Shown here: in pieces, positions 23,599-32,199 of the stretch
How positions within the stretch are numbered: the first letter of the stretch is position 1
Layout: every line of letters begins with the position of its first letter
Source of the DNA: Thermoanaerobaculia bacterium
Lineage (GTDB): Bacteria > Acidobacteriota > Thermoanaerobaculia > Multivoradales > Multivoraceae
Assembly (NCBI GenBank): GCA_022823665.1
Contig: JAJEHN010000020.1
Coordinates: 1 to 64,000 of the forward strand
Direction: 5' to 3'
Length of the DNA: 64,000 bases
Made by a program: the position numbers and the translations under genes
The notes under the pieces: generated by a model
The model's input: only the letters and a program-made list of their open reading frames with translations
What the model was told of the DNA's origin: nothing
The model's database searches: none

Positions 23599-25740
23599 CG
23601 CGGGCTGTTGCCGGGGCTGGTGCTCCTGGCGGCCGTCGTTGCTGTCGGTGCGCGGCAGCAGGATGAGCAGATGCGGGTGTTCACATCCGAGCAGGCAGAG
23701 CGTGGCCAGGCGCTCTACGAGGAGATCTGCATCGAATGCCACCTGTCGAGCCTGGCCGGCGCGGACGAGGCGCCGCCCCTGCGTGGCGTGGACTTTCTCG
23801 ACGCCTGGGGATTTGACGCGGTCGTCAATCTCGCGGACACGATCCGGGTCACGATGCCGCCGGAGAACCGGAACTCACTGACGGCGCAGCAGACCTACGA
23901 TCTCGCCGCCTTCCTGCTGCAACAGAACGGGGCCGCGGCCGGCGACGAAGCGCTGACGGCGGACAGCGCCGGTCTCGGCGCGGCACTCGGCAATCTGGGC
24001 ATGGACGGGGCAGCCTCGTCCGCGCCGGACTCCGCCGCGGTGGCGGACCGCGACGTCCGCGCCCCGGCCGAAGCGGTGGAGGCGGAGTACGTCAGGCCTC
24101 CGGGCGAGCGCGAGATCGAGGACTTCGAGCCGGTCACGGCGGAGATGCTTCTCGACCCGGCCCCCGGCGACTGGCTGATGTTCCGACGCACCTACGACGG
24201 CCAGGGTCACAGCCCGCTCGACCAGATCGACACCGGGAACGTGGGCGATCTGCGCCTGGTGTGGTCGTGGGCGATGGCGGACGGTGTGAACCAGCCGACG
24301 CCGCTCGTGTACGACGGCGTCATGTACCTGGCCAACCCGGCCAACATCATCCAGGCGCTGGAAGCCGACACCGGCACGCTGATCTGGGAGTACCGGCGTC
24401 CGCTGGAGGGCGATCTGGCGCGCGGATTCAACCAGCTCCGCAACCTCGCCATCTGGGGCGACAAGGTCTTCGTCGCAACCAAGGACGCGGCCATGCTCGC
24501 GCTCGATGCGCGCAGCGGCCGGCCTCGCTGGGAGACGCGGATCGCCGATCCGGCGAAGCGCTACTCCAACACCAGCGGTCCGATCGTCGTCGACGGTCTG
24601 GTGATCAACGGCATCAACGGCTGCATCCGCTACTACGAGGAGAGTTGCTTCATTACCGCGCACGACGCGGAAACGGGCGAGGAACGGTGGCGTACGTACA
24701 CCATCGCCCGGCCCGGGGAACCGGGCGGCGAAACCTGGGGCGATCTGCCGCTCATGCAGCGCGGAGGCGGCGACTCCTGGATTCCGGGCAGCTACGACCC
24801 GAAACTGCGCTTGCTCTACTGGCCGGTAGCGCAGGCCAAGCCCTGGGTGCCGGTCAGCCGGGGACTCACGATCGACCACGAAGTGCTGTACACGAACTCG
24901 ACCCTGGCGTTGCGGCCGGAGGATGGTGCGCTCGCGTTCTACTACCAGTACGTCCCCGGGGAGGCGCTCGATCTGGACGAGGCGTTCGAGCAGGTGCTGA
25001 TCGACCGCGGAGGCCGGAAGCTGCTCCTGACCTCCGGCAAGCACGGCATCCTGTGGAAGATCGACCGTTCAGACGGCTCCTTCGTGAGTCTCAGGGAGAT
25101 GGTGTTCCAGAACGTCTTCGACTACATCGACCGCGAGACCGGCGAAGTGCGCTACCGGGAGGACATCGCTTCGGCCGAGATCGGCGAGTGGGTGTCGGTG
25201 TGTCCCAGCACGGCCGGCGGCCACAACTGGCAGGCATCCTCGTACAGCCCGGAGGAGGGCCTTCTGGTCGTTCCGCTGAGCCAGAGCTGCCTCGAGATCT
25301 CTGCCACGGAGAACCGCTTCGAGGAAGGCGGCGGCGGCCAGCGGGCGGACCGCAAGTGGTTCGCCATGCCGGATACGGAGGGGCGTCTCGGCAAACTCGC
25401 CGCCTACGACGTCGACACGATGGAACAGGTCTGGAGTATCGAGCAGCGCCCGGCCTTCCTGACCGCCGCGCTGACGACGGGCGGGGGAGTCGTCTTCGCC
25501 GGCGACATCGACCGCCGCTTCCGGGCCTGGGAAACGGCGACGGGCCGCGAACTCTGGGGTACGCGCCTGCCGACTTCGGTGCAGGGCTTTCCGGTCAGCT
25601 ACGAGGTCGACGGCGTCCAGTACGTGGCGGTGTCCACGGGCCTCGGCGGCGGCAGTCCGCGTTTCGTGCCGGCGGCCGTCAGTCCGGAGATCCGCTATCC
25701 GCGCAGCGGCAACGGGCTGTTCGTCTTTCGCCTGCCGTAG
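23584..25740 (+). CDS. Secreted cytochrome c - PQQ-dependent dehydrogenase
   Basis: 718 residues. A signal peptide (MAQSVRGLLPGLVLLAAVVA...) is followed by a cytochrome c domain with CIECH (Cys49, Cys52, His53). After a linker of about 85 residues comes a quinoprotein beta-propeller (DWLMFRRTYDGQGHSPLDQIDTGNV, then WSWAMADGVNQPTPLVYDGVMYL, GGHNWQASSYSP, GGGVVFAGDIDRRFRAWE, TGLGGGSPRF). It oxidises an alcohol or sugar in the periplasm and passes electrons to the attached haem. Domain order, cytochrome first, differs from type II quinohaemoprotein alcohol dehydrogenases where the cytochrome is C-terminal. Start ATG 23584 is supported by the signal peptide; there is no Shine-Dalgarno. Confidence 0.88.
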   Translation: MAQSVRGLLPGLVLLAAVVAVGARQQDEQMRVFTSEQAERGQALYEEICIECHLSSLAGADEAPPLRGVDFLDAWGFDAVVNLADTIRVTMPPENRNSLTAQQTYDLAAFLLQQNGAAAGDEALTADSAGLGAALGNLGMDGAASSAPDSAAVADRDVRAPAEAVEAEYVRPPGEREIEDFEPVTAEMLLDPAPGDWLMFRRTYDGQGHSPLDQIDTGNVGDLRLVWSWAMADGVNQPTPLVYDGVMYLANPANIIQALEADTGTLIWEYRRPLEGDLARGFNQLRNLAIWGDKVFVATKDAAMLALDARSGRPRWETRIADPAKRYSNTSGPIVVDGLVINGINGCIRYYEESCFITAHDAETGEERWRTYTIARPGEPGGETWGDLPLMQRGGGDSWIPGSYDPKLRLLYWPVAQAKPWVPVSRGLTIDHEVLYTNSTLALRPEDGALAFYYQYVPGEALDLDEAFEQVLIDRGGRKLLLTSGKHGILWKIDRSDGSFVSLREMVFQNVFDYIDRETGEVRYREDIASAEIGEWVSVCPSTAGGHNWQASSYSPEEGLLVVPLSQSCLEISATENRFEEGGGGQRADRKWFAMPDTEGRLGKLAAYDVDTMEQVWSIEQRPAFLTAALTTGGGVVFAGDIDRRFRAWETATGRELWGTRLPTSVQGFPVSYEVDGVQYVAVSTGLGGGSPRFVPAAVSPEIRYPRSGNGLFVFRLP

Positions 25741-25772
25741 CGCGAATGCGGGCAGGCCTGCCCGCATTCGCG
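25741..25772. terminator. 32-bp perfect palindrome after PQQ gene
   Basis: CGCGAATGCGGGCAGG followed directly by its exact reverse complement, with no loop, starting on the base after the TAG stop. As RNA it forms a 14-bp or longer stem, so a terminator is likely; there is no T-tract. It could also be a protein-binding palindrome. Confidence 0.6.
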
Positions 25773-25787
25773 GCCGGACACCTTCGC

Positions 25788-25793
25788 TATAGT
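25788..25793 (+). promoter_or_regulatory. -10 box TATAGT, leader of about 1-2 nt
   Basis: TATAGT ends 8 nt before ATG 25802, and no Shine-Dalgarno lies between. Transcription would begin at or just before the start codon. One of several such boxes in this window. Confidence 0.45.
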
Positions 25794-25801
25794 CCGCCAT
25801 C

Positions 25802-26617
25802 ATGAGAAAGCCCAGTTCGACCGCGTTGCTGGCCGCGGTGCTGTTTCTTGTCTCGGCCGTCGCCGTACAGTCGCAGGAGGGCGCCTACGAGGCGCCGAAG
25901 ACGCCGGACGGCGATCCGGATCTCAACGGCATCTGGCAGGCGATGAACAGCGCCCACTGGGACCTCGAGGCTCACGCCGCACGACGAACGCCGGTGCCCG
26001 CGTATGGAGCCCTGGGGGCCATTCCGGCCGGGCTGAGCGTGGTCGAGGGCGGGAGGATCCCCTACCAGGACGGGGCGCTCGAGCAGCGCAACGCGAACCG
26101 GGCGGACTGGTTGAACCTGGACCCCGCCGCGAAGTGCTTCATGCCGGGAATCCCGCGGGCCACGTACATGCCGCTGCCGTTCCAGATCGTGCAGACGCCG
26201 AAGGCGGTCTTCTTCGCCTACGAGTGGGGCGGCAACAGCCGGGCGGTGCGTCTCGACCGGCCGGGCACGAGGGCGGAACTGCCTTCCTGGATGGGCTACT
26301 CGCTCGGTCGCTGGGAGGGCGACACGCTGGTGGTCGAAGTCACGGACCAGGTCGCCGACACCTGGTTCGACGCCTCGGGCAACTTCCACAGCGAGGAGCT
26401 CAGGGTCGTCGAACGGTACACGCGCACCGGACCGGACTCGATGCACTACGAGGCGACGATCACCGACCCGAACGTGTTCACCGAGCCGTGGACGATCAGC
26501 ATGCCGCTCTACCGGCGTCTTGAAGAGAACGCGCGCCTGCTCGAGTTCAAGTGCATTCCGCTCGGGGGAGAGGACGCGGCCTACGGTCATTTGCGCCGCG
26601 GGGCGACGCCAGAGTGA
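25802..26617 (+). CDS. Uncharacterised secreted protein, family 'DLTG' divergent member 3
   Basis: 271 residues, shorter than the others. Signal peptide MRKPSSTALLAAVLFLVSAV ending before QSQEGAY. It keeps DGDPDLNGIWQ, WEGDTLVVEV, VVERYTRTGPDSMHYEATI and DPNVFTEPWTISMPLYR, but lacks the TPFER and CHEG elements; instead it has AKCFMPGIPRATYMPLPFQIVQTP and ends with FKCIPLGGEDAAYGHLRRG. So it is a second subtype of the same family. Function unknown. It is 14 bp upstream of member 4, in the same direction, so they form an operon behind the PQQ dehydrogenase, possibly with their own promoter at 25788. Confidence 0.8.
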   Translation: MRKPSSTALLAAVLFLVSAVAVQSQEGAYEAPKTPDGDPDLNGIWQAMNSAHWDLEAHAARRTPVPAYGALGAIPAGLSVVEGGRIPYQDGALEQRNANRADWLNLDPAAKCFMPGIPRATYMPLPFQIVQTPKAVFFAYEWGGNSRAVRLDRPGTRAELPSWMGYSLGRWEGDTLVVEVTDQVADTWFDASGNFHSEELRVVERYTRTGPDSMHYEATITDPNVFTEPWTISMPLYRRLEENARLLEFKCIPLGGEDAAYGHLRRGATPE

Positions 26618-26631
26618 AAGGAGTCGAAGTC

Positions 26632-27702
26632 ATGAAACACCGACCGTCCGCAAGCACCGTCGTCCTGGTCGTCGCGGCCCTGGTTGCCACCGGGGCCCTG
26701 TACGCCGAGGACGAGAAGCTCGTCACGTCCTGGGGCGTTCCCGACCTGCAGGGGACCTGGGACTACCGCTCGATCACGCCGCTCGAGCGGCCGGCGGAGT
26801 TCGGCGACAAGGCGACCCTGACCGCCGAAGAGGCGGCGGCCCTGGAGCAGAGGCGCCGCGAGGCTCGCGCCGCGCGGGAAACGTCGGGCATACAGGACGT
26901 CGACCCCAGCCAGGGCGATGTCGACGTCGGCTACAACTCCTTCTGGCTCGACCTGGGCGACAGGGTCTCCGGCACGATGCGCACGTCCCTGATCATCGAC
27001 CCCCCGAACGGCCGGCTGCCGAAGATGACGGACGGAGCGATCCGCCGCGTGAACGAGCGTTACGCACTCTGGGGCCAGCCGCCCGCCGGCCCGGAAGAGC
27101 GCAACAGCTTCGAGCGCTGCATCGTCGGCTTCAACGCCGGCCCGCCGATGACCCCCGGCGCCTACAACAACATGATGGAGATCTTCCAGTCACCGGGATA
27201 CGTCGCGGTCATGACCGAGATGATCAACGACCACCGGGTCATCCCGACCGACGGCCGGGAGCATGCGGACGAGAGCATGCGCTTCTGGAAGGGTGACTCC
27301 TCGGGCGTCTGGGACGGCGAGACGTTCGTCGTGACGACCAGGAACTACACCGAGCACACCGCGTTCCGCGGCACCGGTCCGAACCTGGTCCTGACCGAGC
27401 GCTTCACGCGCACCGGACCCGACTCGCTGCTCTACGAGTACACCGTCGACGACCCCGAGTCCTTCGAAGCTCCCTGGACGAGCGCGATCGAAATGCGGCG
27501 GAGCGACGATCCGGTCCTCGAGTACGCCTGCCACGAAGGCAACCGCGCGATGACCCTCATGCTCCGCGGCGCCCGTCACCGCGAAGCGCAGGGCACGGCC
27601 GAAGACGGCAAGGACTGGCTGGCTAGCTGGTACGGCGGCCAGAACCGCGTCGACGCTGCGCGGGAGGCTCTGGAGGCGGCGAAGGAGGAGCAGGACCAGT
27701 GA
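26632..27702 (+). CDS. Uncharacterised secreted protein, family 'DLTG' member 4
   Basis: 356 residues from ATG 26632 (AAAGGA Shine-Dalgarno; an in-frame upstream ATG at 26551 lies inside the previous gene). Signal peptide ends near LYAEDE. Family motifs are all present: VPDLQGTWDYRS, TPLERPAEFGDKATLTAEE, SLIIDPPNGRLPK, ERCIVGFNAGPPMTPGAYNN, ERFTRTGPDSLLYEYTV and EYACHEGNRAM. A charged C-terminal extension (about 30 residues, ending ALEAAKEEQDQ) is probably helical. Ends in a GTGA overlap with a membrane microprotein gene. Role unknown; co-occurrence with PQQ enzyme, TonB receptor and DUF6152 suggests a periplasmic oxidation locus (inference). Confidence 0.8.
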   Translation: MKHRPSASTVVLVVAALVATGALYAEDEKLVTSWGVPDLQGTWDYRSITPLERPAEFGDKATLTAEEAAALEQRRREARAARETSGIQDVDPSQGDVDVGYNSFWLDLGDRVSGTMRTSLIIDPPNGRLPKMTDGAIRRVNERYALWGQPPAGPEERNSFERCIVGFNAGPPMTPGAYNNMMEIFQSPGYVAVMTEMINDHRVIPTDGREHADESMRFWKGDSSGVWDGETFVVTTRNYTEHTAFRGTGPNLVLTERFTRTGPDSLLYEYTVDDPESFEAPWTSAIEMRRSDDPVLEYACHEGNRAMTLMLRGARHREAQGTAEDGKDWLASWYGGQNRVDAAREALEAAKEEQDQ

Positions 27703-27818
27703 CTGATTTCGACTTCTTCATCCTGCTGGCTGTGGCCTTTATCGGCCTGGAGGTTGTTGCCTCCTTCGGGGTGCTCGACGACAACGAGGAATCGAGCCCG
27801 GCCGCCGGGGACGGCTGA
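27699..27818 (+). CDS. 39-residue single-pass membrane microprotein
   Basis: Starts at GTG 27699, overlapping the preceding stop (GTGA), with a strong Shine-Dalgarno AAGGAGGAG about 8 nt upstream inside the previous gene. The product begins TDFDFFILLAVAFIGLEVVA, a single hydrophobic segment, then SFGVLDDNEESSPAAGDG, an acidic tail. The overlap and ribosome site argue that it is translated. No family is known to me. It may partner with the secreted protein of the gene before it, or be a small regulator of a membrane enzyme. Confidence 0.7.
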   Translation: MTDFDFFILLAVAFIGLEVVASFGVLDDNEESSPAAGDG

Positions 27819-27819
27819 G

Positions 27820-28266
27820 CTACTGTTCGGTCGGGTCGGCGCCGTCCCGGGGCGCGCCAGTGCCGGAGGAGCCCATGAAGAGGCTGCGGCCGTCGGGGAG
27901 CTTCATGTCCCGGCCGCTGCCGCGGCAGTTCGGCGTGCACAACTGGTCCTTGCTCTGGTAACCGCGGACGACGACTTCCGTGCCGGGCCTCAGCAGGGTA
28001 CGGGTCAGGCCGCGGCGCACGAGCGTGTTCGGCGTACCGGCCTCGAGTTCCCAGGTCATCGTCTCGCCGCTCTCCAGGGTGGTTTCGACGTGGACCCAGG
28101 CGTGGGGGTTGATCCACTCGACCCTGGTGATCGTGCCCTCGACCTTGATCGGCAGGTTGGCGTCGAACTCGGCCGAGAAGGCGTGGTGGGCGGCGGATGG
28201 GCCGGTCGCGCTCAGGGTCAGCGCGAGGACGGCCACGGGCAGGACTGGGCGGACTCGTCGGGACAT
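27820..28266 (-). CDS. DUF6152 family secreted protein
   Basis: 148 residues. Signal peptide ends at SAA before HHAFSAEFDANLPIKVEGTITRVEWINPHAWVHVE, the hallmark of DUF6152, including the double histidine at the mature N-terminus and NPHAW. A CTPNC pair (LCTPNCRGSGRDM) lies near the C-terminus. The function of DUF6152 is not established; the His-His start could bind a metal (inference). The gene is convergent with the microprotein gene with only 1 bp between, so they cannot share a terminator hairpin. DUF6152 genes are often found near the DLTG-type secreted family, as here. Confidence 0.88.
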   Translation of the reverse strand: MSRRVRPVLPVAVLALTLSATGPSAAHHAFSAEFDANLPIKVEGTITRVEWINPHAWVHVETTLESGETMTWELEAGTPNTLVRRGLTRTLLRPGTEVVVRGYQSKDQLCTPNCRGSGRDMKLPDGRSLFMGSSGTGAPRDGADPTEQ

Positions 28267-28432
28267 CTGGACCTCCTGTTGGGCGTTGATCTTAGTGGAG
28301 AACGCTTCTCCCGGTTGGTAGTATCATTGTTCGCACAGGCCCTCCCGTAGCTCGCGGTTCGGGTTGGTAGGTCGACGCTTGCCAGACGACGAGCCGCTCA
28401 CGCATTGCCGGAACCCGGAGTATGGAGGCGAT

Positions 28433-31400
28433 ATGCACGCCAAGTCCCTGTTGATCCTGCTGATAGCCCTCCTTGTGGCCCTTGGAGGAACTGCCTTCGC
28501 TGCTGCCGACGATGACGAGGCCGCGGCACCGGAAGCATCCCCGGTTTCACCAGTCGACAGGCCCCCGCCCCAGGAAGATGAGGAGCACGACGACGAAGAC
28601 CACGACGACGAGGACGACGTCCTCGACTTCCACGCCCACGACGTAGTGGTCGTCACCGGCTCGGCGATCGAGGAGCCGGCCGTCGACCTTCCCTTCGCCG
28701 TCGAGGTGTTGAACCGGGAGATGCAGAAGGAGCAGGGCTCGCTCCAGGCGGTCGACCTGATGAAGAGCCTCACCGCCTCGTCCGGCGTCATCGGCGAGGC
28801 GAACAGCTGGTACAACGACCAGGGGACCGCGGTTCCCGAGAACGTCGCCAACGTGAACCTCCGGGGCCTTGGGGCGTCGCGAACCCTGGTGCTGCTCAAC
28901 GGCAAGCGTCAGGTGCCGCTGCCCGCGAGGCTGTTCGGCGGCCGTTTCGTCGACGTCAACGCCTTCCCCTCGCTTGCCATCGACCGCATAGAGGTGCTGA
29001 AGGAGGGCGCGGCGGCGATCTACGGCTCGGACGCCGTGGCCGGCGTCGCCAACTTCGTCACCCGTGACGAGTTCACCGGCTTCGAGGTCTCGCTCTCGCA
29101 CGAGACCATGGACGGCGCCGGCGACTCTTCGGCGGGCGCCATCTGGGGCGGCAAGCTGGGCAACTCGGAGCATCATCTCGTGTTCTCCCTCGAGCGCACG
29201 GAGCGCTCGCATCTCGGCGCCCGGGAGCGGGCGTACACGCTCCAGGACCGCGCCACCGGCTGGTTCTGGGGTTGGTCCAACACCGGCAATCCGGGCATCT
29301 TCCTGCGGCCGAATCTCACCGGCGGTGAGAGTTCCTCCGCGTTCGTCGAGGAGCTCGCCCGCGCGCGTAACGGCGCCGCGGGCACGGACTACTTCGTCGA
29401 TCCCGCGTGCAATGGCCTCGGGGGCTACGACCGCGGCTGGACCTGCGCCTTCCGGTACCAGCCGTGGGACAGCCTGATCGAGGCGACCGAGACGAACCGG
29501 TTCTTCGCCGAGCTGAACGGTCCGCTGGCCGAGGGCACGACATACCACGTGGAGGCTCTCTACGCGGAGTCGCTCATTCCGAACTACGTGACCACGCCTT
29601 CCTTCCCTCCGGTGTCCCTGCTGGACGGCCTGCAGTTGATCTCGAACGAGCACCCGGGGCGCATGGAGTTCTGCGACAGCTCCTACGGAGTGGGCGGTTT
29701 CGCTTCCGGCGAAGACTGCCTGCAGGACGACTGGTACTTCTACGGCCGCCTGGTCGGTAACGCGGGCCCCGGACGCGGCCTGCGGCGGGGCACGGAGACG
29801 ACCCGGATCGCGGCGAACATCGACCACGATCTGTCGATCGGAGGCAAGGCGGCCAGCCTGGATGTCGGGGTGAACTACTCGCGTGCGACCGGCAACATGA
29901 ACCATCCGGCGGAGTACGCGTACCGCAAGTTCCTCGCCTTCCGCGGCTTCGGCGGTCCGAACTGCGGCGTCGGCGTGGTGGCCGACGACACGAGCCCTTC
30001 GGGGATGCGGCTCGGGAACACGGGTTCGGCCCAGCCGGGCGTCGGCGACTGCACGTACTACAACCCGTTCGGCAACGCGATCGAGTTCTCCGCCCAGCCG
30101 GGCGCGCCATGGGAGACCAGCCCGAATCCCATGTACGTCTCGGGCCTGGAGAACAACCGGGCGATGCTCGACTGGATCAATGAACAGGTGAACGTCGAGA
30201 ACGAGGCGGAACTCGTCGTGGCGGAGGCCACGCTGTCGGGCAACTGGCTGCCTCAGAAGCTCGACTACGCGTTCGGTTACCAGTACCGCAATCTCGATGT
30301 GAGCGCGATCCCGAACGCGGTAGGCAACTACGCACTGAATCCCTGCGTGGTGCCGGGCGACCGGTCGTGCGTCGATCCGGTAACCGGCAGGCAGAGGGGG
30401 GCCCGCGCCGGCGCCTTCACGTTCACCTCGGGTTACTACCCCTACGGTGACTCCCAGGCGGTCCACCGGGCGTTCGGCGAGCTGTCGCTCAACGCGCTCC
30501 GTGGCGACATGCAGTTCGCCGCCAACTACGAGCTCCACGATGAGGTCGACAGCTTCGATCCGAAGTTCTCGGGCCGCTGGCAGCTCTCTGCCGGCGAGGG
30601 TCACGTGCTGTCGTTCCGCACCTCGGTCCAGACCACGTTCCGCGCGCCTTCGGTCGACGATCTGAACGAGGAGATTCGCACGACCCTGGAGTACCTGAAC
30701 ACGGTCGGCGTCTACAAGGCGGTCGACGCCTTCGGCAGCCGGTCGCTGAGGCCCGAGCACGCCTTCACCTACAACCTGGGCCTCGTGCTCTTCGCCTCGC
30801 CCGGAATCGACGTCACGCTGGACTACTGGAGCTACGACTTCGACCATGTGATCGCCCTGCTGCCGCAGCAGGAGGTCGTGCGGCTCTACGCCGAGGGCTA
30901 CGGCGGCAACCAGGCGGCGCTCAACGCGGTGATGGGGAGGGTCGTGTGCCCCGGCGGGGTGACCGACGGTTCCTGCGACCCCGGCGACATCGAGAGGGTG
31001 CGGATCGATCTGATCAACTGGCCGGGCATCAAGACCTCGGGCTTCGACTTTCACCTGCATGGGCACATGGACGCTGGTCCGGGGGAGCTTTCCTTCGGTG
31101 TGGACAGCACGTACACGCAGAGCTACGAACTGAAGCAGCTCGAACGCGACGGCGTCGTCTACCGCGAGCGGAAGGACGTCGTCGGTCTGTTGAACCGCGA
31201 TACGCCGATCGCGCCGCCGCTGCCGGAGATGAAGACACGGGCCTCGCTTGGATACCGCTGGGGCGACTACAGTCTGATCGGTTGGGCGAACCACATCTCG
31301 TCCTACGAGGACAGCAACGTGGCGTGGACGCCGCCCGAACTGCTGCCAATCGACGAGTGGCTCACGTTCGACCTGACGTTCCTGTGGCGCTTCCCGCGGC

Positions 31401-31546
31401 TCGGTTTCGATCTCGCGCTGTCGGCGATGAACCTGACCGACGAGGATCCACCTCTCGTCTTCTTCGAGCAGTCGTTCGACGCTCTGACGGCGAACCCGAA
31501 GGGTCGGCGGTTGAAGGCGCTGATGACTTATCGCTTCGGTAACTAG
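28433..31546 (+). CDS. TonB-dependent outer-membrane receptor with acidic His/Asp-rich N-terminus
   Basis: 1037 residues from ATG 28433 (GGAGG Shine-Dalgarno 28424-28428; ORF start 23 codons earlier lacks one). The signal peptide ends at FAAA. A very acidic stretch at residues 47-62 (EDEEHDDEDHDDEDD) is followed by TonB box DVVVVTG, then a plug (NVANVNLRGLGASRTLVLLNGKRQVP, IDRIEVLKEGAAAIYGSDAVAGVANFVT) and a long barrel ending in LMTYRFGN. The plug features resemble TonB receptors for peptides, polyketides or carbohydrates rather than siderophore-specific types. The acidic histidine stretch could bind metal (inference). Ligand unknown. Confidence 0.93.
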   Translation: MHAKSLLILLIALLVALGGTAFAAADDDEAAAPEASPVSPVDRPPPQEDEEHDDEDHDDEDDVLDFHAHDVVVVTGSAIEEPAVDLPFAVEVLNREMQKEQGSLQAVDLMKSLTASSGVIGEANSWYNDQGTAVPENVANVNLRGLGASRTLVLLNGKRQVPLPARLFGGRFVDVNAFPSLAIDRIEVLKEGAAAIYGSDAVAGVANFVTRDEFTGFEVSLSHETMDGAGDSSAGAIWGGKLGNSEHHLVFSLERTERSHLGARERAYTLQDRATGWFWGWSNTGNPGIFLRPNLTGGESSSAFVEELARARNGAAGTDYFVDPACNGLGGYDRGWTCAFRYQPWDSLIEATETNRFFAELNGPLAEGTTYHVEALYAESLIPNYVTTPSFPPVSLLDGLQLISNEHPGRMEFCDSSYGVGGFASGEDCLQDDWYFYGRLVGNAGPGRGLRRGTETTRIAANIDHDLSIGGKAASLDVGVNYSRATGNMNHPAEYAYRKFLAFRGFGGPNCGVGVVADDTSPSGMRLGNTGSAQPGVGDCTYYNPFGNAIEFSAQPGAPWETSPNPMYVSGLENNRAMLDWINEQVNVENEAELVVAEATLSGNWLPQKLDYAFGYQYRNLDVSAIPNAVGNYALNPCVVPGDRSCVDPVTGRQRGARAGAFTFTSGYYPYGDSQAVHRAFGELSLNALRGDMQFAANYELHDEVDSFDPKFSGRWQLSAGEGHVLSFRTSVQTTFRAPSVDDLNEEIRTTLEYLNTVGVYKAVDAFGSRSLRPEHAFTYNLGLVLFASPGIDVTLDYWSYDFDHVIALLPQQEVVRLYAEGYGGNQAALNAVMGRVVCPGGVTDGSCDPGDIERVRIDLINWPGIKTSGFDFHLHGHMDAGPGELSFGVDSTYTQSYELKQLERDGVVYRERKDVVGLLNRDTPIAPPLPEMKTRASLGYRWGDYSLIGWANHISSYEDSNVAWTPPELLPIDEWLTFDLTFLWRFPRLGFDLALSAMNLTDEDPPLVFFEQSFDALTANPKGRRLKALMTYRFGN

Positions 31547-31577
31547 AACCGTCTAGACGAGCAGGGCAAGTAGGATG

Positions 31578-31595
31578 GCGGGGCAGAGGCCCCGC
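31578..31595 (+). terminator. GC hairpin after TonB receptor gene
   Basis: GCGGGGC, loop AGAG, GCCCCGC: a 7-bp perfect stem located 31 bp after the receptor stop codon and before the Shine-Dalgarno of the next gene. There is no T-tract. It may be a weak terminator or attenuate read-through into the next gene. Confidence 0.45.
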
Positions 31596-31611
31596 AGGAG
31601 ATCCGTCGACG

Positions 31612-32199
31612 ATGCCCAACACCCCGTTCGCGGTGGGCGCCCTCGTTCTCGGTCTTCTGGCGTCGCCCGCGGCGGCACAGGAGGTCGGCGACGATTCGCC
31701 GGCCGAGCCCTCGTCGGGCGAAGTAGCGGACCGGGTGCGGGCGGATGTCGACGAGACGTCGCTTCGCTGGCTCGGCATCGCGCGGGTCCGGTACTCGATT
31801 CCTCTCGAGTTCTCGGCGGGCGGTGGAGCCGTCCTGGCGCGCATGCCGGCCAGCCACGACTGCTCCACGTTCTGCGAGTACCGCGGGTTCGTCGCGCAGG
31901 TCGAGCCGGGTTCGGCCGGAGGGCAGCTCGGCGTCGGCTACGCCCGGGTGATCGCCGCGAACAAGCCCCGTTCCGCCTTCCTGAACAACGTCTACGTCGG
32001 CTGGAGCGCTCGCGCCGTCCTGGTCCGCACCTGGGGAGACTCCGAGCTCGATCCGGCGCGGCAGACGCTGGCGGGCTTCGAAGGGCAGTTCGCGCTGCCT
32101 CGCATCAGCTTCAACCTGGGCGTCCTGCGGCGGATCAGTTCCGCTCATGAAGGCGCCGATCGCTATGTCTACACGGCCGGCATCGGCTGGGGATTCTGA
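31612..32199 (+). CDS. Uncharacterised outer-membrane beta-barrel-like protein
   Basis: 195 residues with signal peptide ending at AAAQ. The mature protein is rich in alternating hydrophobic strands (LGIARVRYSIPLEFSAGGGAV, GQLGVGYARVI, NVYVGWSARAVLV) and ends in YVYTAGIGWGF, a C-terminal aromatic residue typical of outer-membrane barrels. Two cysteines (CSTFC) lie near the middle. I do not recognise the family. GGAG Shine-Dalgarno upstream of the ATG. The stop overlaps the next gene's ATG (TGATG), so the two products are coupled and probably work together at the envelope. Confidence 0.65.
   Translation: MPNTPFAVGALVLGLLASPAAAQEVGDDSPAEPSSGEVADRVRADVDETSLRWLGIARVRYSIPLEFSAGGGAVLARMPASHDCSTFCEYRGFVAQVEPGSAGGQLGVGYARVIAANKPRSAFLNNVYVGWSARAVLVRTWGDSELDPARQTLAGFEGQFALPRISFNLGVLRRISSAHEGADRYVYTAGIGWGF

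Noticed and set aside
28547..31294. Minus-strand 915-codon frame over the second TonB receptor
   Set aside because: Shadow of the receptor; no recognisable domain or signal.
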